Positions 9,594 to 18,121 of a DNA stretch of 64,000 nucleotides are shown here, in pieces. Position numbers and translations under genes: made by a program. This DNA is from Lawsonibacter asaccharolyticus (GTDB taxonomy: Bacteria; Bacillota; Clostridia; Oscillospirales; Oscillospiraceae): contig BFBT01000001.1 of NCBI GenBank assembly GCA_003112755.1, positions 1,550,001 to 1,614,000 of the forward strand. The letters are read 5' to 3'. Each line of letters opens with the position of its first letter. Within the stretch, counting starts at the first letter, position 1. The notes beneath the pieces were generated by a model. That model had not been told where the DNA came from, did no database searches, and worked only from the letters and a program-made list of their open reading frames with translations.

Positions 9594-9962
9594 ATGGCTC
9601 GTATTGCCGGTATTGACCTGCCGAGAGAGAAGAGAATCGAGATCGGCCTCACTTATATCTACGGCATTGGGCGCACCAGCGCCAACAAGATCCTGGCCGA
9701 GGCCGGGATCAACCCTGATACCCGCGTGAAGGACTTGACCGAGGAGGACGAGGCCAAGCTGCGTGAGGTCATCGGCCACAGCTACGTGGTGGAGGGCGAC
9801 CTGCGCCGCAATGTGGCGATGGACATCAAGCGGCTGACTGAGATCGGCTGCTATCGTGGCATCCGCCACCGCAAGGGCCTGCCTGTCCGCGGCCAGAGAT
9901 CCAAGACCAACGCCCGTACCCGTAAGGGTCCCAAGCGTACCGTCGCCAATAAGAAGAAGTAA
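9594..9962 (+). CDS. rpsM: 30S ribosomal protein S13
   Basis: S13 lies in the 30S head and forms bridges to the 50S subunit. The 122-residue sequence has [20 protein letters not shown], the helix-hairpin-helix region and the basic tail [20 protein letters not shown]. First large gene of the alpha operon, spaced normally from rpmJ with GGAGGT. Confidence 0.98.
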   Translation: MARIAGIDLPREKRIEIGLTYIYGIGRTSANKILAEAGINPDTRVKDLTEEDEAKLREVIGHSYVVEGDLRRNVAMDIKRLTEIGCYRGIRHRKGLPVRGQRSKTNARTRKGPKRTVANKKK

Positions 9963-9974
9963 GGAGGGATAAGC

Positions 9975-10376
9975 ATGGCTACTGCTACTAAGGGTAAGAA
10001 AGTTATCCGCAAGCGCCGCGAGCGCAAGAATGTTGAGAAGGGCCAGGTGCATATCCGCTCCTCCTTCAACAACACTATGGTCACCGTGACCGATATGCAG
10101 GGCAACGCCCTGTCCTGGGCCTCCTCCGGCGGCCTGGGATTCCGCGGTTCCCGGAAGTCCACCCCCTTCGCCGCTCAGACCGCCGCCGAGACGGCTGCCA
10201 AGGCCGCGATGGAGTTTGGCCTGAAGAGCGTGGAGGTCTTTGTCAAGGGCCCCGGCGCCGGCCGTGAGGCCGCCATCCGTGCGCTGCAGGCCGTGGGCCT
10301 GGAGGTCACCCTGATCAAGGACGTGACCCCGGTCCCCCACAACGGCTGCCGCCCCCCGAAGCGCCGCCGCGTCTGA
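9975..10376 (+). CDS. rpsK: 30S ribosomal protein S11
   Basis: S11 lies on the 30S platform near the Shine-Dalgarno helix. The 133-residue product has [39 protein letters not shown] and the ending [18 protein letters not shown] short basic N-terminal extension is present, as is common in Clostridia. Confidence 0.98.
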   Translation: MATATKGKKVIRKRRERKNVEKGQVHIRSSFNNTMVTVTDMQGNALSWASSGGLGFRGSRKSTPFAAQTAAETAAKAAMEFGLKSVEVFVKGPGAGREAAIRALQAVGLEVTLIKDVTPVPHNGCRPPKRRRV

Positions 10377-10401
10377 TCTGGAAGAAGGAGGTTTTTGACA
10401 C

Positions 10402-11004
10402 ATGGCTAGAAATATGCAGCCTATTGCCAAGCGGTGCAAGGCCCTGAACCTGTCCCCCGCTGCCATGGGCTATGCCAAGAAGAACACCAACCGCAACCCC
10501 AAGGGTCAGATGCGGAAGAAGCAGTCCGAGTATGCCCTTCAGCTGACCGAGAAGCAGAAGGTCAAGTTTGTCTACGGCATCATGGAGAAGCAGTTCCACA
10601 TGTACTATGAGAAGGCTTCCCGGATGCCCGGCAAGACCGGTGAGAACCTGCTGACCCTGATCGAGCGCCGCCTGGACAACGTGGTGTACCGCCTGGGCTT
10701 CGCCATGACCCGCCGTGAGGCCCGTCAGCTGGTGACCCATGGCCACTTCACCGTGAACGGCCAGCGGGTGGACATCCCCTCCTTCCTGGTGAAGGTGGGC
10801 GACGTCATCGAGGTCCGGGAGAAGAGCCGTTCCTCTGTCAAGTTCAAGCGCCTGCTGGGCGAGGACGCCATCCAGGTCAATGTGCCCAAGTGGCTGGACC
10901 ACGCGAAAAATACCCTCCAGGGCAAAGTCGTTGCTATGCCCGCACGGGACGACATCGACTTCCCCGTGGAAGAGCACCTCATCGTCGAGCTGTACTCTAA
11001 GTAA
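10402..11004 (+). CDS. rpsD: 30S ribosomal protein S4
   Basis: S4 nucleates 30S assembly. The 200-residue protein has the S4 RNA-binding domain [20 protein letters not shown] followed by [17 protein letters not shown], and ends [13 protein letters not shown]. The N-terminal part ([19 protein letters not shown]) lacks the usual zinc cysteines. Its place between rpsK and rpoA is typical of many bacteria but differs from B. subtilis, where rpsD is elsewhere. Confidence 0.97.
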   Translation: MARNMQPIAKRCKALNLSPAAMGYAKKNTNRNPKGQMRKKQSEYALQLTEKQKVKFVYGIMEKQFHMYYEKASRMPGKTGENLLTLIERRLDNVVYRLGFAMTRREARQLVTHGHFTVNGQRVDIPSFLVKVGDVIEVREKSRSSVKFKRLLGEDAIQVNVPKWLDHAKNTLQGKVVAMPARDDIDFPVEEHLIVELYSK

Positions 11005-11085
11005 TTCGCTTAGAAAACCCTCAGAATTGGTGAGCTGAATGAGACAGTGCTTGCAAGCTGTCGCGAAAAGGAGGGTATATAGCAT

Positions 11086-12039
11086 ATGGTAGAAATCGAA
11101 AAGCCCCGCATCGAATGTATTGAGAACCCCGGCGATAATTCCTATGGCAAATATGTAGTGGAGCCGCTGGAGCGAGGCTATGGCACCACGCTGGGCAACT
11201 CTCTGCGCCGCATCCTTCTCTCCTCTCTGCCAGGCACGGCGGTGACTTCCATCAAGATCGCCGGCGTCCAGCATGAGTTCACCACCATTCCAGGTGTGAA
11301 GGAGGATGTGACCGAGATCGTCCTCAACGTGAAGAGCATCATTGCCAAGCTGTACAGCGAAGGCGTCAAGACGGTCTACATTGAGGCAAACGGCGAGTGT
11401 GAGGTCACGGCCGGCGATATCAAGTCTGACGGCGAGGTGGAGATCCTCAACCCGGACCTGCACATCGCCACTCTGGGCCCCGACGCCAGCCTGAACATGG
11501 AGCTGACCCTGTCCCACGGCCGCGGCTATGTCCCCGCCGACAAGAACAAGACGCCCCAGACTGTCATCGGTGTGATCCCGGTAGACTCCATTTATACCCC
11601 GGTGCGCAAGGTCAACTACACCGTGGAGAACACCCGTGTGGGCGACGCCACCGACTATGACAAGCTGACCCTGGAGGTCTGGACCAACGGCACCATCGAT
11701 GCCCGGGACGCCGTTTCCCTGGGTGCCCGCATCCTGTGCGATCATTTCGCCCTGTTCACCGACCTCAGTGAGACCATGGGCAACCGCTCCACCGTGGTGG
11801 AGAAGGCGGAGACCCAGCGGGACAAGGTGCTGGAGCTGACCATCGAGGAGCTGGACCTGTCCGTCCGTTCCTTCAACTGCCTCAAGCGCGCCAATATCAA
11901 CACGGTGGAGGACCTGATCTCCAAGACCGAGGAAGAGATGATGAAGGTGCGCAACCTGGGCCGCAAGTCCCTGGAAGAGGTCATCAACAAGCTGGCCATG
12001 ATGGGCCTGTCCCTGGCCAGCGACGACAGCAACGGCTGA
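11086..12039 (+). CDS. rpoA: DNA-directed RNA polymerase alpha subunit
   Basis: Alpha dimer initiates RNA polymerase assembly. The 317-residue product has the N-terminal domain ([20 protein letters not shown] and [18 protein letters not shown]) and the C-terminal DNA-binding domain at about residues 245-305 ([20 protein letters not shown] and [17 protein letters not shown]). Eighty-one bases separate it from rpsD; that spacer contains a short GACAG/CTGTC hairpin and ends with GGAGGGT before the ATG. Confidence 0.98.
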   Translation: MVEIEKPRIECIENPGDNSYGKYVVEPLERGYGTTLGNSLRRILLSSLPGTAVTSIKIAGVQHEFTTIPGVKEDVTEIVLNVKSIIAKLYSEGVKTVYIEANGECEVTAGDIKSDGEVEILNPDLHIATLGPDASLNMELTLSHGRGYVPADKNKTPQTVIGVIPVDSIYTPVRKVNYTVENTRVGDATDYDKLTLEVWTNGTIDARDAVSLGARILCDHFALFTDLSETMGNRSTVVEKAETQRDKVLELTIEELDLSVRSFNCLKRANINTVEDLISKTEEEMMKVRNLGRKSLEEVINKLAMMGLSLASDDSNG

Positions 12040-12056
12040 GAGGCGTCCCGCCTCCC

Positions 12057-12113
12057 GGGACAGGGCGGAGGTATGTAACGTTCCGCTTCGCCTGGCAGGG
12101 TCCTCCCTGTCCC
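12057..12113 (+). promoter_or_regulatory. Hairpin in the rpoA-rplQ spacer
   Basis: GGGACAGGG (12057-12065) pairs perfectly with CCCTGTCCC (12105-12113), enclosing a smaller GCGGA/TCCGC stem. The whole spacer is 153 bases, longer than most in this operon. Its position before rplQ suggests an RNA control element; no known leader class was recognised. Confidence 0.4.
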
Positions 12114-12192
12114 CGCAAGGGTGTCCTCCGGGGCCGTCCGGCCCCTGAACGAATTCAGAAATTTCGCCGCGCGAAATATAGGAGTGTCTGAT

Positions 12193-12537
12193 ATGTCTCT
12201 GAAACACCGTAAACTGGGCCGCACCAGTGACCAGCGCCGGGCCATGCTCCGCGCTATGGTGACCTATCTGCTGGAGAACGGCCAGATCAAGACCACCATC
12301 ACCCGCGCCAAGGAGGTCGCTCCTCTGGCCGAGAAGATGATCACCCTGGCCAAGCAGAACGACCTGGCCGCTTACCGCCAGGCTCTGGGCTTCATCACCA
12401 AAGAGGATGTGGCCAAGAAGCTGTTCCAGGAGCTGGGCCCCAAGTATGCCGGCCGCAACGGCGGCTACACCCGCGTTGTCCGCATCGGTCCCCGCCGCGG
12501 CGACGCCGCTGAGATGGCCATCATCCAGCTGGTGTAA
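12193..12537 (+). CDS. rplQ: 50S ribosomal protein L17
   Basis: L17 lies near the exit tunnel. The start at ATG 12193 gives the family N-terminus [20 protein letters not shown]; upstream in-frame codons have no family match. The 114-residue protein ends [16 protein letters not shown], as usual. It is the last gene of the superoperon and is followed by a strong terminator. Confidence 0.98.
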   Translation: MSLKHRKLGRTSDQRRAMLRAMVTYLLENGQIKTTITRAKEVAPLAEKMITLAKQNDLAAYRQALGFITKEDVAKKLFQELGPKYAGRNGGYTRVVRIGPRRGDAAEMAIIQLV

Positions 12538-12560
12538 CAGCAAGATTTCCCAAAGTGAGT

Positions 12561-12598
12561 CCCCGCCTGCTTTCCGAGCAGGCGGGGCTCTTTTCTTT
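12561..12598 (+). terminator. Rho-independent terminator of the ribosomal superoperon
   Basis: CCCCGCCTGC (12561-12570) pairs with GCAGGCGGGG (12578-12587), followed by CTCTTTTCTTTT. It is the first strong intrinsic terminator after rpsC. Confidence 0.9.
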
Positions 12599-12660
12599 TA
12601 GGGCAGGGAGAGGGGGGCGGTGCTGGAAGGGCAAAAAAGGAGGAGAAAGGAAATTTCCTC

Positions 12661-12690
12661 TTGACTGTCAACCTGGTGCATACTTTATAC
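12661..12690 (+). promoter_or_regulatory. Promoter of the MerR-RDD gene
   Basis: TTGACT (12661-12666), then 18 bases to TTATAC (12685-12690). The stretched spacer is typical of promoters controlled by MerR proteins, so autoregulation is plausible but not shown. Confidence 0.55.
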
Positions 12691-12712
12691 TGGGGACAAA
12701 GGAGGGAGGACC

Positions 12713-14032
12713 ATGACCATTAAGGAGCTGGAGCGGCAGACCGGCCTGCCCCGGACCACTATTCGCTTCTATGAACAGGAGGGCCTGATCGCTCCGGAGC
12801 GCCGGGAGAACAACTATCGTGACTACTCGGAGGAGGATGCGGCGACTCTGGAGAAGATCAAGCTGCTGCGGAAGCTGAGCCTGGAGGTGGGGAACATCAG
12901 CCGGCTGAAGGCGGGAGAGCTGACCCTGTCTCAGGCCCTGCGGGAGCAGGCCGCCGTGCTGGAGGCAGACCGGGGGGATCTGGAGCGCTACGCCCAGGTG
13001 TGCCTGGAGATGAGCCGGACAGAGGTGGACTTCGGGACGCTGGACCCGGAGCCCTGGCTCAAGGAGCTGGAGAGCCGGCCCCTGCCGCCCTCCCGGCAGG
13101 TGGACCTGTCTCGGGACTCCATTGCCGCCGCCCCCTACCCCTGGAGAAGATACTTTGCCCGGGGGCTGGATGTAGGGCTGTGCACCTGTCTGTGGATGGC
13201 CGTGCGCTATCTGGTGCTGGAATGGTATGCCCCCGACCAGGTCCTGGATGGGGCGCTGAGAAGCCTGGCTGATATGTACGGGGGCTGGCTGTTCCTGTTC
13301 CTCCTGGAGCCGATCCTGCTGGCCGCCTGGGGTTACACCCCCGGCAAGTGGATCATGGGGCTGCGGGTACGGCGGGAGGACGGCCGGAAGCTGACATGGG
13401 AGGAGGCGGGCGACCGGCTGGTGGGCGTTTTCTTCCGCGGGACGGGGCTGGGCATCCCTATCTACAACATTGCCCGCCTTTGGGACTGCTATGAGAAGTG
13501 TTCCAAGGACCAGGTAATGTCTTGGGACCAGGGGCTGAGCTATACCGCCCGGCCCATGAAGTGGGGGCGGGGGGCAGTCCTGGCGGCGCTCTGCCTTCTG
13601 GTCACGGCCGCAGAATTTCTGGTGACCGACCGGAGCTATCTTCCCCCTTATCCCACGGAGCCGCTGACCGCAGAGCAGGCAGTGGAGAACTACAACTGGT
13701 ATGAGAGACGCCGGACAGAGCTTCTGGGGACTACACCCAGGACCTCTCTGAACAGAGACGGGAGCTGGGCGGTCCAGCCCTCCGCCTATGTCAGCTGGAG
13801 TCAGTGGATCGAACTGGAGAAGGGGGCTGGGGAGTGGAGCCCGGTCGTCTGGACGGTGGACCAGGATGGCCGCGTGACCGGATGGAGCGTGACATGGGAC
13901 GCGGCGGGCAACCCCTACCAAACGGAACTGGAAGTGCTGGAGCCGGCCATGAACATTTTGTCCCCCCTCCTCTTCGCCCTGGCCCCAGAGGCTGGGGAGG
14001 GGAGCTTCCTCTGCCAAGAGCGCTTTACCTAG
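12713..14032 (+). CDS. MerR-type regulator fused to RDD membrane domain
   Basis: Residues 1-70 form a MerR winged helix (MTIKELERQTGLPRTTIRFY...EEDAATLEKIKLLRKLS). A linker helix follows; then from about residue 142 an RDD-family membrane domain begins (RRYFARGLDVGLC), with GYTPGKWIMGLRVRREDGRK in the middle, to about residue 285. A further transmembrane helix and an extracytoplasmic part with Tyr/Trp-rich segments follow. The product would therefore be a membrane-bound transcription factor. Translation stops at TAG 14030, but the same frame stays coding-like to 14269, so the gene is probably disrupted or read through. Ligand and targets are unknown. Confidence 0.8.
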   Translation: MTIKELERQTGLPRTTIRFYEQEGLIAPERRENNYRDYSEEDAATLEKIKLLRKLSLEVGNISRLKAGELTLSQALREQAAVLEADRGDLERYAQVCLEMSRTEVDFGTLDPEPWLKELESRPLPPSRQVDLSRDSIAAAPYPWRRYFARGLDVGLCTCLWMAVRYLVLEWYAPDQVLDGALRSLADMYGGWLFLFLLEPILLAAWGYTPGKWIMGLRVRREDGRKLTWEEAGDRLVGVFFRGTGLGIPIYNIARLWDCYEKCSKDQVMSWDQGLSYTARPMKWGRGAVLAALCLLVTAAEFLVTDRSYLPPYPTEPLTAEQAVENYNWYERRRTELLGTTPRTSLNRDGSWAVQPSAYVSWSQWIELEKGAGEWSPVVWTVDQDGRVTGWSVTWDAAGNPYQTELEVLEPAMNILSPLLFALAPEAGEGSFLCQERFT

Positions 14033-14269
14033 GCCCGGCGGGCATCGCTGCACATGGTGTTGAGCATCCTTGAGGACACCCGCCTCCAAGGGGCGGGGAC
14101 TCAGGGGAAAGTCCAGGGGATGGGGGGCGTCACCCTGGAACTGGAGGTGCTCACCGCCCGGGGATATAGCCGCACCTCGTACAGCGATGGGATGACCAAG
14201 CTGGATCAGGAGGACCCCGGCGCGGGAGATCTGGTCATTCGGTTTACGGCCTCCCTGACGGAGGGATGA
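14033..14269 (+). pseudogene. In-frame continuation of the MerR-RDD gene after an amber codon
   Basis: Directly after TAG (14030-14032) the same frame runs 78 codons without a stop to TGA 14267-14269. It encodes ARRASLHMVLSILEDTRLQG and a later VTLELEVLTARGYSRTSYSD, which reads like the missing end of the extracytoplasmic domain. There is no convincing ribosome binding site for independent initiation. A nonsense mutation is the simplest explanation; stop-codon readthrough is an alternative. Confidence 0.6.
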
Positions 14270-14305
14270 AAAAGAGGCCCCCTGGAGCTCCAGGGGGCCT
14301 CTTTT
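14270..14305. terminator. Bidirectional terminator between the MerR-RDD gene and glyS
   Basis: Near-perfect palindrome AAAAGAGGCCCCCTGGAG / CTCCAGGGGGCCTCTTTT, with A- and T-runs at both ends. It serves the two convergent genes. Confidence 0.85.
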
Positions 14306-14316
14306 GATAGGAAAGA

Positions 14317-15738
14317 TCAGTAGGTCAGCTTCTCCTCCAGCCAGCTCTTCAGCTCACTGATGGGAACACGCACCTGCTCCATCGTGTCACGGTTCCGGAT
14401 GGTGACTGCGTTGTCCGCGGGGGTCTTGTCGTCGCCCACGGTCTGGAAGTCCACGGTGATGCAGTAGGGAGTGCCGATCTCATCCTCACGGCGGTAGCGC
14501 TTGCCGATGGAGCCGGCGTCGTCATAGTCCACCATGAAGTACTTAGACAACTCGGCCTGGATCTCTCGGCCCTTGTCGCCCAGCTTCTTGGACAGAGGCA
14601 GCACAGCACACTTGAAGGGGGCCAGGGCGGGGTGGAGGCGCAGGACGGTGCGGACATCGTTCTTCTCGGCATCCACCACCTCCTCGTCATAGGCGTCCAC
14701 CAGGAAGGCCAGGGTGACCCGGTCGGCGCCCAGGGAGGGCTCGACTACATAGGGGATGTAGTGCTCGCCGCTCTCCTGGTCAAAGTAGGTCTGATCCTTG
14801 CCGGAGGTGTTCTGGTGGGCGGTCAGGTCGAAGTTGGTGCGGGAGGCCACGCCCCACAGCTCGCCCCAGCCGAAGGGGAAGACAAACTCAAAATCGGTGG
14901 TGGCGTTGGAGTAGTGGCTCAGCTCCTCGGGGTCGTGGTCCCGCAGACGCAGGTTCTCGTCCCGGATGCCCAGGCCCAGCAGCCAGTCGTGGCAGAACTG
15001 CTTCCAGTAGGCGAACCACTCCAGCTCGGTCCCCGGCTTGCAGAAGAACTCCAGTTCCATCTGCTCAAACTCACGGGTGCGGAAGGTGAAGTTGCCCGGG
15101 GTGATCTCGTTGCGGAAGGACTTGCCGATCTGACACACGCCGAAGGGCAGCTTCCGGCGGGTGGTGCGCTGGACGTTCTGGAAGTTGACAAAAATGCCCT
15201 GGGCGGTCTCGGGGCGGAGGTAGACGGTGTTCTTGGCGTCCTCGGTGACCCCCTGGAAGGTCTTGAACATCAGGTTGAACTGGCGGATGTCCGTCCAGTT
15301 GAACTTGCCGCAGGTGGGGCAGCAGATGTTGTGCTCCTCCACAAAGGCCTTCATCTCCGCCTGGCTCATGGCGTCCACGCTGTGGCCCAGCTCGAAGCTG
15401 TTCTCCTGACACCAGTCCTCGATGACCTTGTCGGCGCGGAAGCGCTCCTTGCACTCCTTACAGTCCATCAGGGGGTCAGAGAAGCCGCCCACATGGCCGG
15501 AGGCCACCCACACCTGGGGATTCATCAGGATGGCGGCGTCCAGACCCACGTTATAGGGGTTCTCCTGGACAAACTTCTTCCACCATGCCTTCTTCACATT
15601 GTTTTTCAGTTCCACACCCAGAGGACCGTAGTCCCAGGTGTTGGCCAGGCCGCCATAGATCTCAGAGCCGGAGAAGATAAATCCCCGTCCCTTGCACAGA
15701 GCGACGATCTTTTCCATGGTCTTTTCACTGTTTTTCAT
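14317..15738 (-). CDS. glyS: Glycine--tRNA ligase, single-chain alpha2 type
   Basis: Charges tRNA-Gly in the cytoplasm. The 473-residue product is the homodimeric class II form (GlyQS / eukaryote-like). It shows [39 protein letters not shown], the motif-2 region [20 protein letters not shown] and the motif-3 region [13 protein letters not shown], with the anticodon-binding domain at the C-terminus. It starts behind AAAAAGGAGC and is preceded by a T-box leader, so expression should rise when tRNA-Gly is uncharged. Confidence 0.96.
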   Translation of the reverse strand: MKNSEKTMEKIVALCKGRGFIFSGSEIYGGLANTWDYGPLGVELKNNVKKAWWKKFVQENPYNVGLDAAILMNPQVWVASGHVGGFSDPLMDCKECKERFRADKVIEDWCQENSFELGHSVDAMSQAEMKAFVEEHNICCPTCGKFNWTDIRQFNLMFKTFQGVTEDAKNTVYLRPETAQGIFVNFQNVQRTTRRKLPFGVCQIGKSFRNEITPGNFTFRTREFEQMELEFFCKPGTELEWFAYWKQFCHDWLLGLGIRDENLRLRDHDPEELSHYSNATTDFEFVFPFGWGELWGVASRTNFDLTAHQNTSGKDQTYFDQESGEHYIPYVVEPSLGADRVTLAFLVDAYDEEVVDAEKNDVRTVLRLHPALAPFKCAVLPLSKKLGDKGREIQAELSKYFMVDYDDAGSIGKRYRREDEIGTPYCITVDFQTVGDDKTPADNAVTIRNRDTMEQVRVPISELKSWLEEKLTY

Positions 15739-15793
15739 GTGTCAAGCTCCTTTTTGTCGTGATTTTAGTTGTACACGGTCATTCCGGCGGGGC

Positions 15794-15828
15794 AAAAAAA
15801 CGCCCTGAGCCGGTGTCGGCTCAGGGCG
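15794..15828 (-). terminator. T-box-controlled attenuator terminator of glyS
   Basis: On the minus strand CGCCCTGAGCC / GGCTCAGGGCG forms a strong hairpin (15801-15828) followed by seven T residues (15794-15800). It lies between the T-box motif and the glyS start, as expected for the terminator that the antiterminator competes with. Confidence 0.88.
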
Positions 15829-16040
15829 AACAAAAACTTGTCCGTGGTTCCACCTGAATTCGTGCCTGGCTGGCACGCACTCTGACCCGATAACGGCGGG
15901 GGACCGGCGGGCCATTTCCTGCCCGCGGCTCCAGGGGGCCTTCACCCGCGCCATCGGAGGACTCGCACTGTCCGTCCTCTCGCTGCACCCCGGCGGGGGT
16001 TACTCTTCCCTTTCAAAGCCATGCGGCTGTTTTTAGATAC
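15829..16040 (-). promoter_or_regulatory. Glycine T-box riboswitch leader
   Basis: The minus-strand leader contains the T-box core AGGTGGAACCACGGAC (15855-15840), followed by the attenuator hairpin. Upstream are the stem I landmarks GAAGAGTAA, a GCGAGAGG element and then GAAGGCCCCCTGGAGC, in which GGC (15940-15938) is a good glycine specifier codon. The T-box identity is clear from sequence; the specifier assignment is an inference from position. Confidence 0.88.
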
Positions 16041-16046
16041 AGCATC

Positions 16047-16075
16047 ATTCTACTATAAAAAAAACACGGCGTCAA
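16047..16075 (-). promoter_or_regulatory. Promoter of the glyS leader
   Basis: On the minus strand TTGACG (16075-16070), a 17-base spacer and TAGAAT (16052-16047). Transcription would begin just upstream of the T-box stem I. Confidence 0.8.
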
Positions 16076-16098
16076 GGGCCGACGGGCCTTTTCCCCGC

Positions 16099-16127
16099 TT
16101 GTGAGGCGGCAGGGAAAGTGGTATCAT
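16099..16127 (+). promoter_or_regulatory. Promoter of the alpha/beta hydrolase gene
   Basis: TTGTGA (16099-16104), 17-base spacer and TATCAT (16122-16127), divergent from the glyS promoter. Confidence 0.6.
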
Positions 16128-16151
16128 GGAAAAAATGAAGGAGGGGTAGCG

Positions 16152-16955
16152 GTGCTTGGCGTGGAGCGCGGAACCGTGCGGGGGGAGGGCTGGGAGATGG
16201 ATCACATCCGATTTGGAGCGGGGGGACGGGTCCTGGTCATCCTCCCTGGACTGGGGGACGGCCTGAGGACCGTCCGGGAGACGGCCCTGCCCCTGGCGGC
16301 AGCCTGCCGGGAGTACGGCAGGGAGCGGAAGGTCTATCTGTTCAGCAGGAGGCGGGGGCTGGAGCCCGGGGCCACCATCCGCGGGATGGCGGAGGACCAG
16401 GCGGAGGCCATGAAAAAGCTGGGGCTCTGGGGTGCGGATGTGCTCGGCATCTCCCAGGGCGGAATGGTGGCGCAGCACCTGGCGGCGGAGGCACCGGAGT
16501 TGGTGAGGCGCCTCGTCCTGGTGGCGACAGCCGGCTGGGCCAACGAGACGGTGCAGGAGACCGTGGGGCGCTGGCTGCTGCTGGCGGAACGCGGGGATTA
16601 CCGAAGGCTGATGCGGGACACAGCGGAGCGCTCCTACTCCCAGCGGTATTTGCGGCGATACCGGCTGCTGCTGCCCCTGCTGGGCACCATTGGGCGGCCC
16701 AGGAGCTACCAGCGCTTCCTCATTCAGGCCAGAGCCTGCCTCGGGCATGACGCCCGCGGCGCGCTGGGACGGATCGGCTGTCCTGCACTGGTGGTGGGCG
16801 GCGGCCGGGATCAAGTGGTGGGGGCAGAGGCGGCCGGGGTGCTGGCAGAGCACTTGAGCCAAAGCCGGCTGTGGATCTATCCCGAGCTGGGACATGGACT
16901 CTACGAGGAGGCCGCAGACCTCCCAGCGCGGGTACTGGCATTTTTGTCCCAGTGA
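16152..16955 (+). CDS. Alpha/beta-hydrolase fold protein
   Basis: A 267-residue cytoplasmic hydrolase of unknown substrate. The nucleophile elbow GISQGG fits GxSxG, with the candidate acid in GGGRDQVVG and the histidine in ELGHGLYEE near the C-terminus; the oxyanion-side segment is VILPGLGDG. The start is taken at GTG 16152, six bases after GGAGGGG; the frame is open further upstream but overlaps the promoter. It resembles the esterase / MhpC-like group. No operon partner is evident; the downstream gene has its own SOS-type promoter. Confidence 0.8.
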   Translation: MLGVERGTVRGEGWEMDHIRFGAGGRVLVILPGLGDGLRTVRETALPLAAACREYGRERKVYLFSRRRGLEPGATIRGMAEDQAEAMKKLGLWGADVLGISQGGMVAQHLAAEAPELVRRLVLVATAGWANETVQETVGRWLLLAERGDYRRLMRDTAERSYSQRYLRRYRLLLPLLGTIGRPRSYQRFLIQARACLGHDARGALGRIGCPALVVGGGRDQVVGAEAAGVLAEHLSQSRLWIYPELGHGLYEEAADLPARVLAFLSQ

Positions 16956-16957
16956 AT

Positions 16958-16971
16958 CGAAAATATGTTCC
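16958..16971 (+). promoter_or_regulatory. LexA (SOS) box 1
   Basis: CGAAAATATGTTCC, differing at two positions from the Firmicutes LexA box CGAACATATGTTCG. It lies just upstream of the -35 element. Confidence 0.7.
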
Positions 16972-16978
16972 ATTCCTC

Positions 16979-17007
16979 TTGACAAAATAGAACATATGTT
17001 GTATTTT
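16979..17007 (+). promoter_or_regulatory. SOS-regulated promoter of the 85-residue membrane protein
   Basis: TTGACA (16979-16984), 17-base spacer and TATTTT (17002-17007). LexA box 2 fills the spacer and box 3 follows the -10, so bound repressor would block polymerase. Confidence 0.75.
16989..17002 (+). promoter_or_regulatory. LexA (SOS) box 2
   Basis: AGAACATATGTTGT, carrying the invariant GAACATATGTT core, located between the -35 and -10 elements. Confidence 0.85.
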
Positions 17008-17013
17008 AAAAGT

Positions 17014-17027
17014 AGAACATATGTTTT
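17014..17027 (+). promoter_or_regulatory. LexA (SOS) box 3
   Basis: AGAACATATGTTTT, with the same GAACATATGTT core, just downstream of the -10 in the likely transcription start region. Confidence 0.85.
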
Positions 17028-17107
17028 CTTATGGAGCAGAGAAAAAGTCCGGTTTTTGGGACCGGCACACTGTTATACTGCAGATAAGATTCAGGAACGG
17101 AGGGAAC

Positions 17108-17365
17108 ATGATGCAGACCCTGTACTATACCACCCATAATTTCGTCCGCCGCTCCGGCAATGTGATCGATCTGTGCGAATACCGCAGCCGGATGCAGGAC
17201 GTCCAGGAGGAGCCGGTTTCCGCCGCTCCCGCAGCCCGGACAGAGCGCACACGCCGCCGCCATCCCCACCAGAACGCCTTTGCCCTGCTGATGGACAGCT
17301 TTGCCAGCATGAGCGTGATTCTGATGACCCTGACTTTCACCTTCTGGGTGCTGGACAAACTGTGA
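17108..17365 (+). CDS. Small SOS-controlled membrane protein
   Basis: An 85-residue protein of unrecognised family. The N-terminal half is polar ([19 protein letters not shown], then [14 protein letters not shown]), a basic Arg/His-rich patch ([13 protein letters not shown]) follows, and a single C-terminal transmembrane helix ([18 protein letters not shown]) ends the protein. The start ATG 17108 (or 17111) follows CGGAGGGAA. Three LexA boxes upstream make DNA-damage induction very likely. By analogy with YneA-like SOS proteins it could inhibit division, but YneA has an N-terminal membrane helix and a LysM domain, absent here. Function unknown. Confidence 0.75.
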   Translation: MMQTLYYTTHNFVRRSGNVIDLCEYRSRMQDVQEEPVSAAPAARTERTRRRHPHQNAFALLMDSFASMSVILMTLTFTFWVLDKL

Positions 17366-17367
17366 GG

Positions 17368-17396
17368 TTGCGCCCGTGGGGGAAACGTGCTACAAT
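17368..17396 (+). promoter_or_regulatory. Promoter of ridA (copy 1)
   Basis: TTGCGC (17368-17373), 17-base spacer and TACAAT (17391-17396), starting just after the stop of the small membrane protein. Confidence 0.6.
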
Positions 17397-17460
17397 GACG
17401 GCAGCCGCCGGGCACCGCCGCCCCGGCGCAAATCGGATCGATCGAGAGGAGCTTGATTCC

Positions 17461-17838
17461 ATGAAGGAAGCCATTCATACTGACCGGGCCCCCGCCGCCA
17501 TCGGGCCCTATTCCCAGGCCGTCCGGGCCGGAGGGTTCCTGTTCACCTCTGGGCAGATTCCGGTGGACCCCGCTGCCGGGGATATCCCGGCGGGCATCAA
17601 GGCCCAGGCCCAACAGTCTCTGAATAACATCGCCGCCATCCTGGCCCAGGCCGGGCTGGACCGGTCCGCCGTGGTGAAGACCACTGTGTTTCTCAAGGAC
17701 ATGAACGATTTCGCCGCCATGAACGAGGTGTACGCCCAGTTCTTTGAGGGACCCGCCTATCCTGCCCGCTCCGCGGTGGAGGTGGCCCGTCTGCCCAAGG
17801 ATGTATTGGTGGAGATCGAGGCCGTGGCCCTGCTGTAA
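17461..17838 (+). CDS. ridA: RidA family enamine/imine deaminase, copy 1
   Basis: RidA hydrolyses reactive 2-aminoacrylate and related enamines made by PLP enzymes. The 125-residue protein has [40 protein letters not shown] and the signature region [20 protein letters not shown] with the conserved Arg. It starts at ATG 17461 after GAGAGGAG. A closely similar second copy lies at 63594-63974. Confidence 0.93.
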   Translation: MKEAIHTDRAPAAIGPYSQAVRAGGFLFTSGQIPVDPAAGDIPAGIKAQAQQSLNNIAAILAQAGLDRSAVVKTTVFLKDMNDFAAMNEVYAQFFEGPAYPARSAVEVARLPKDVLVEIEAVALL

Positions 17839-17857
17839 GGGGACGGAATGCACAGAA

Positions 17858-17898
17858 AAAGCGCTCGGGAGGCCGGCTTGTCCAGCCCCGGGCGCTTT
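17858..17898 (+). terminator. Hairpin after ridA
   Basis: A 12-bp stem, AAAGCGCTCGGG (17858-17869) with CCCGGGCGCTTT (17887-17898), one G-T pair. The T-tail is short. The rest of 17839-18053 shows no coding signal. Confidence 0.5.
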
Positions 17899-18053
17899 GC
17901 GCGTCCAGAGACAGGGGCCTCTGTGGCCCCGCCGGACACATCTCCCCGGCGGCGGGCCGCCTGCTTTGCCGACGGGGACAAGACAGGCTGCCCCGCATAA
18001 TGGGGGCCCCAGCCCGCCGAGGGGAAAGACGGCGGGAGTTGGGCCGGAAGCCC

Positions 18054-18082
18054 TTGCAAGACAGAGAAAAATCCGATATAAT
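18054..18082 (+). promoter_or_regulatory. Promoter of ychF
   Basis: TTGCAA (18054-18059), 17-base spacer and perfect TATAAT (18077-18082), 40 bases before the ychF start. Confidence 0.75.
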
Positions 18083-18121
18083 AACAGGCACTGAATTTTA
18101 AGAGAAAAGAGGGCTTCTGCC

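Noticed and set aside
10315..12543. 742-codon minus-strand frame across rpsD, rpoA and rplQ
   Set aside because: Shadow of real genes, with no family similarity and no ribosome binding site.
15742..15954. Short minus-strand frame upstream of glyS
   Set aside because: Lies within the T-box leader and attenuator, whose conserved RNA elements explain the sequence.
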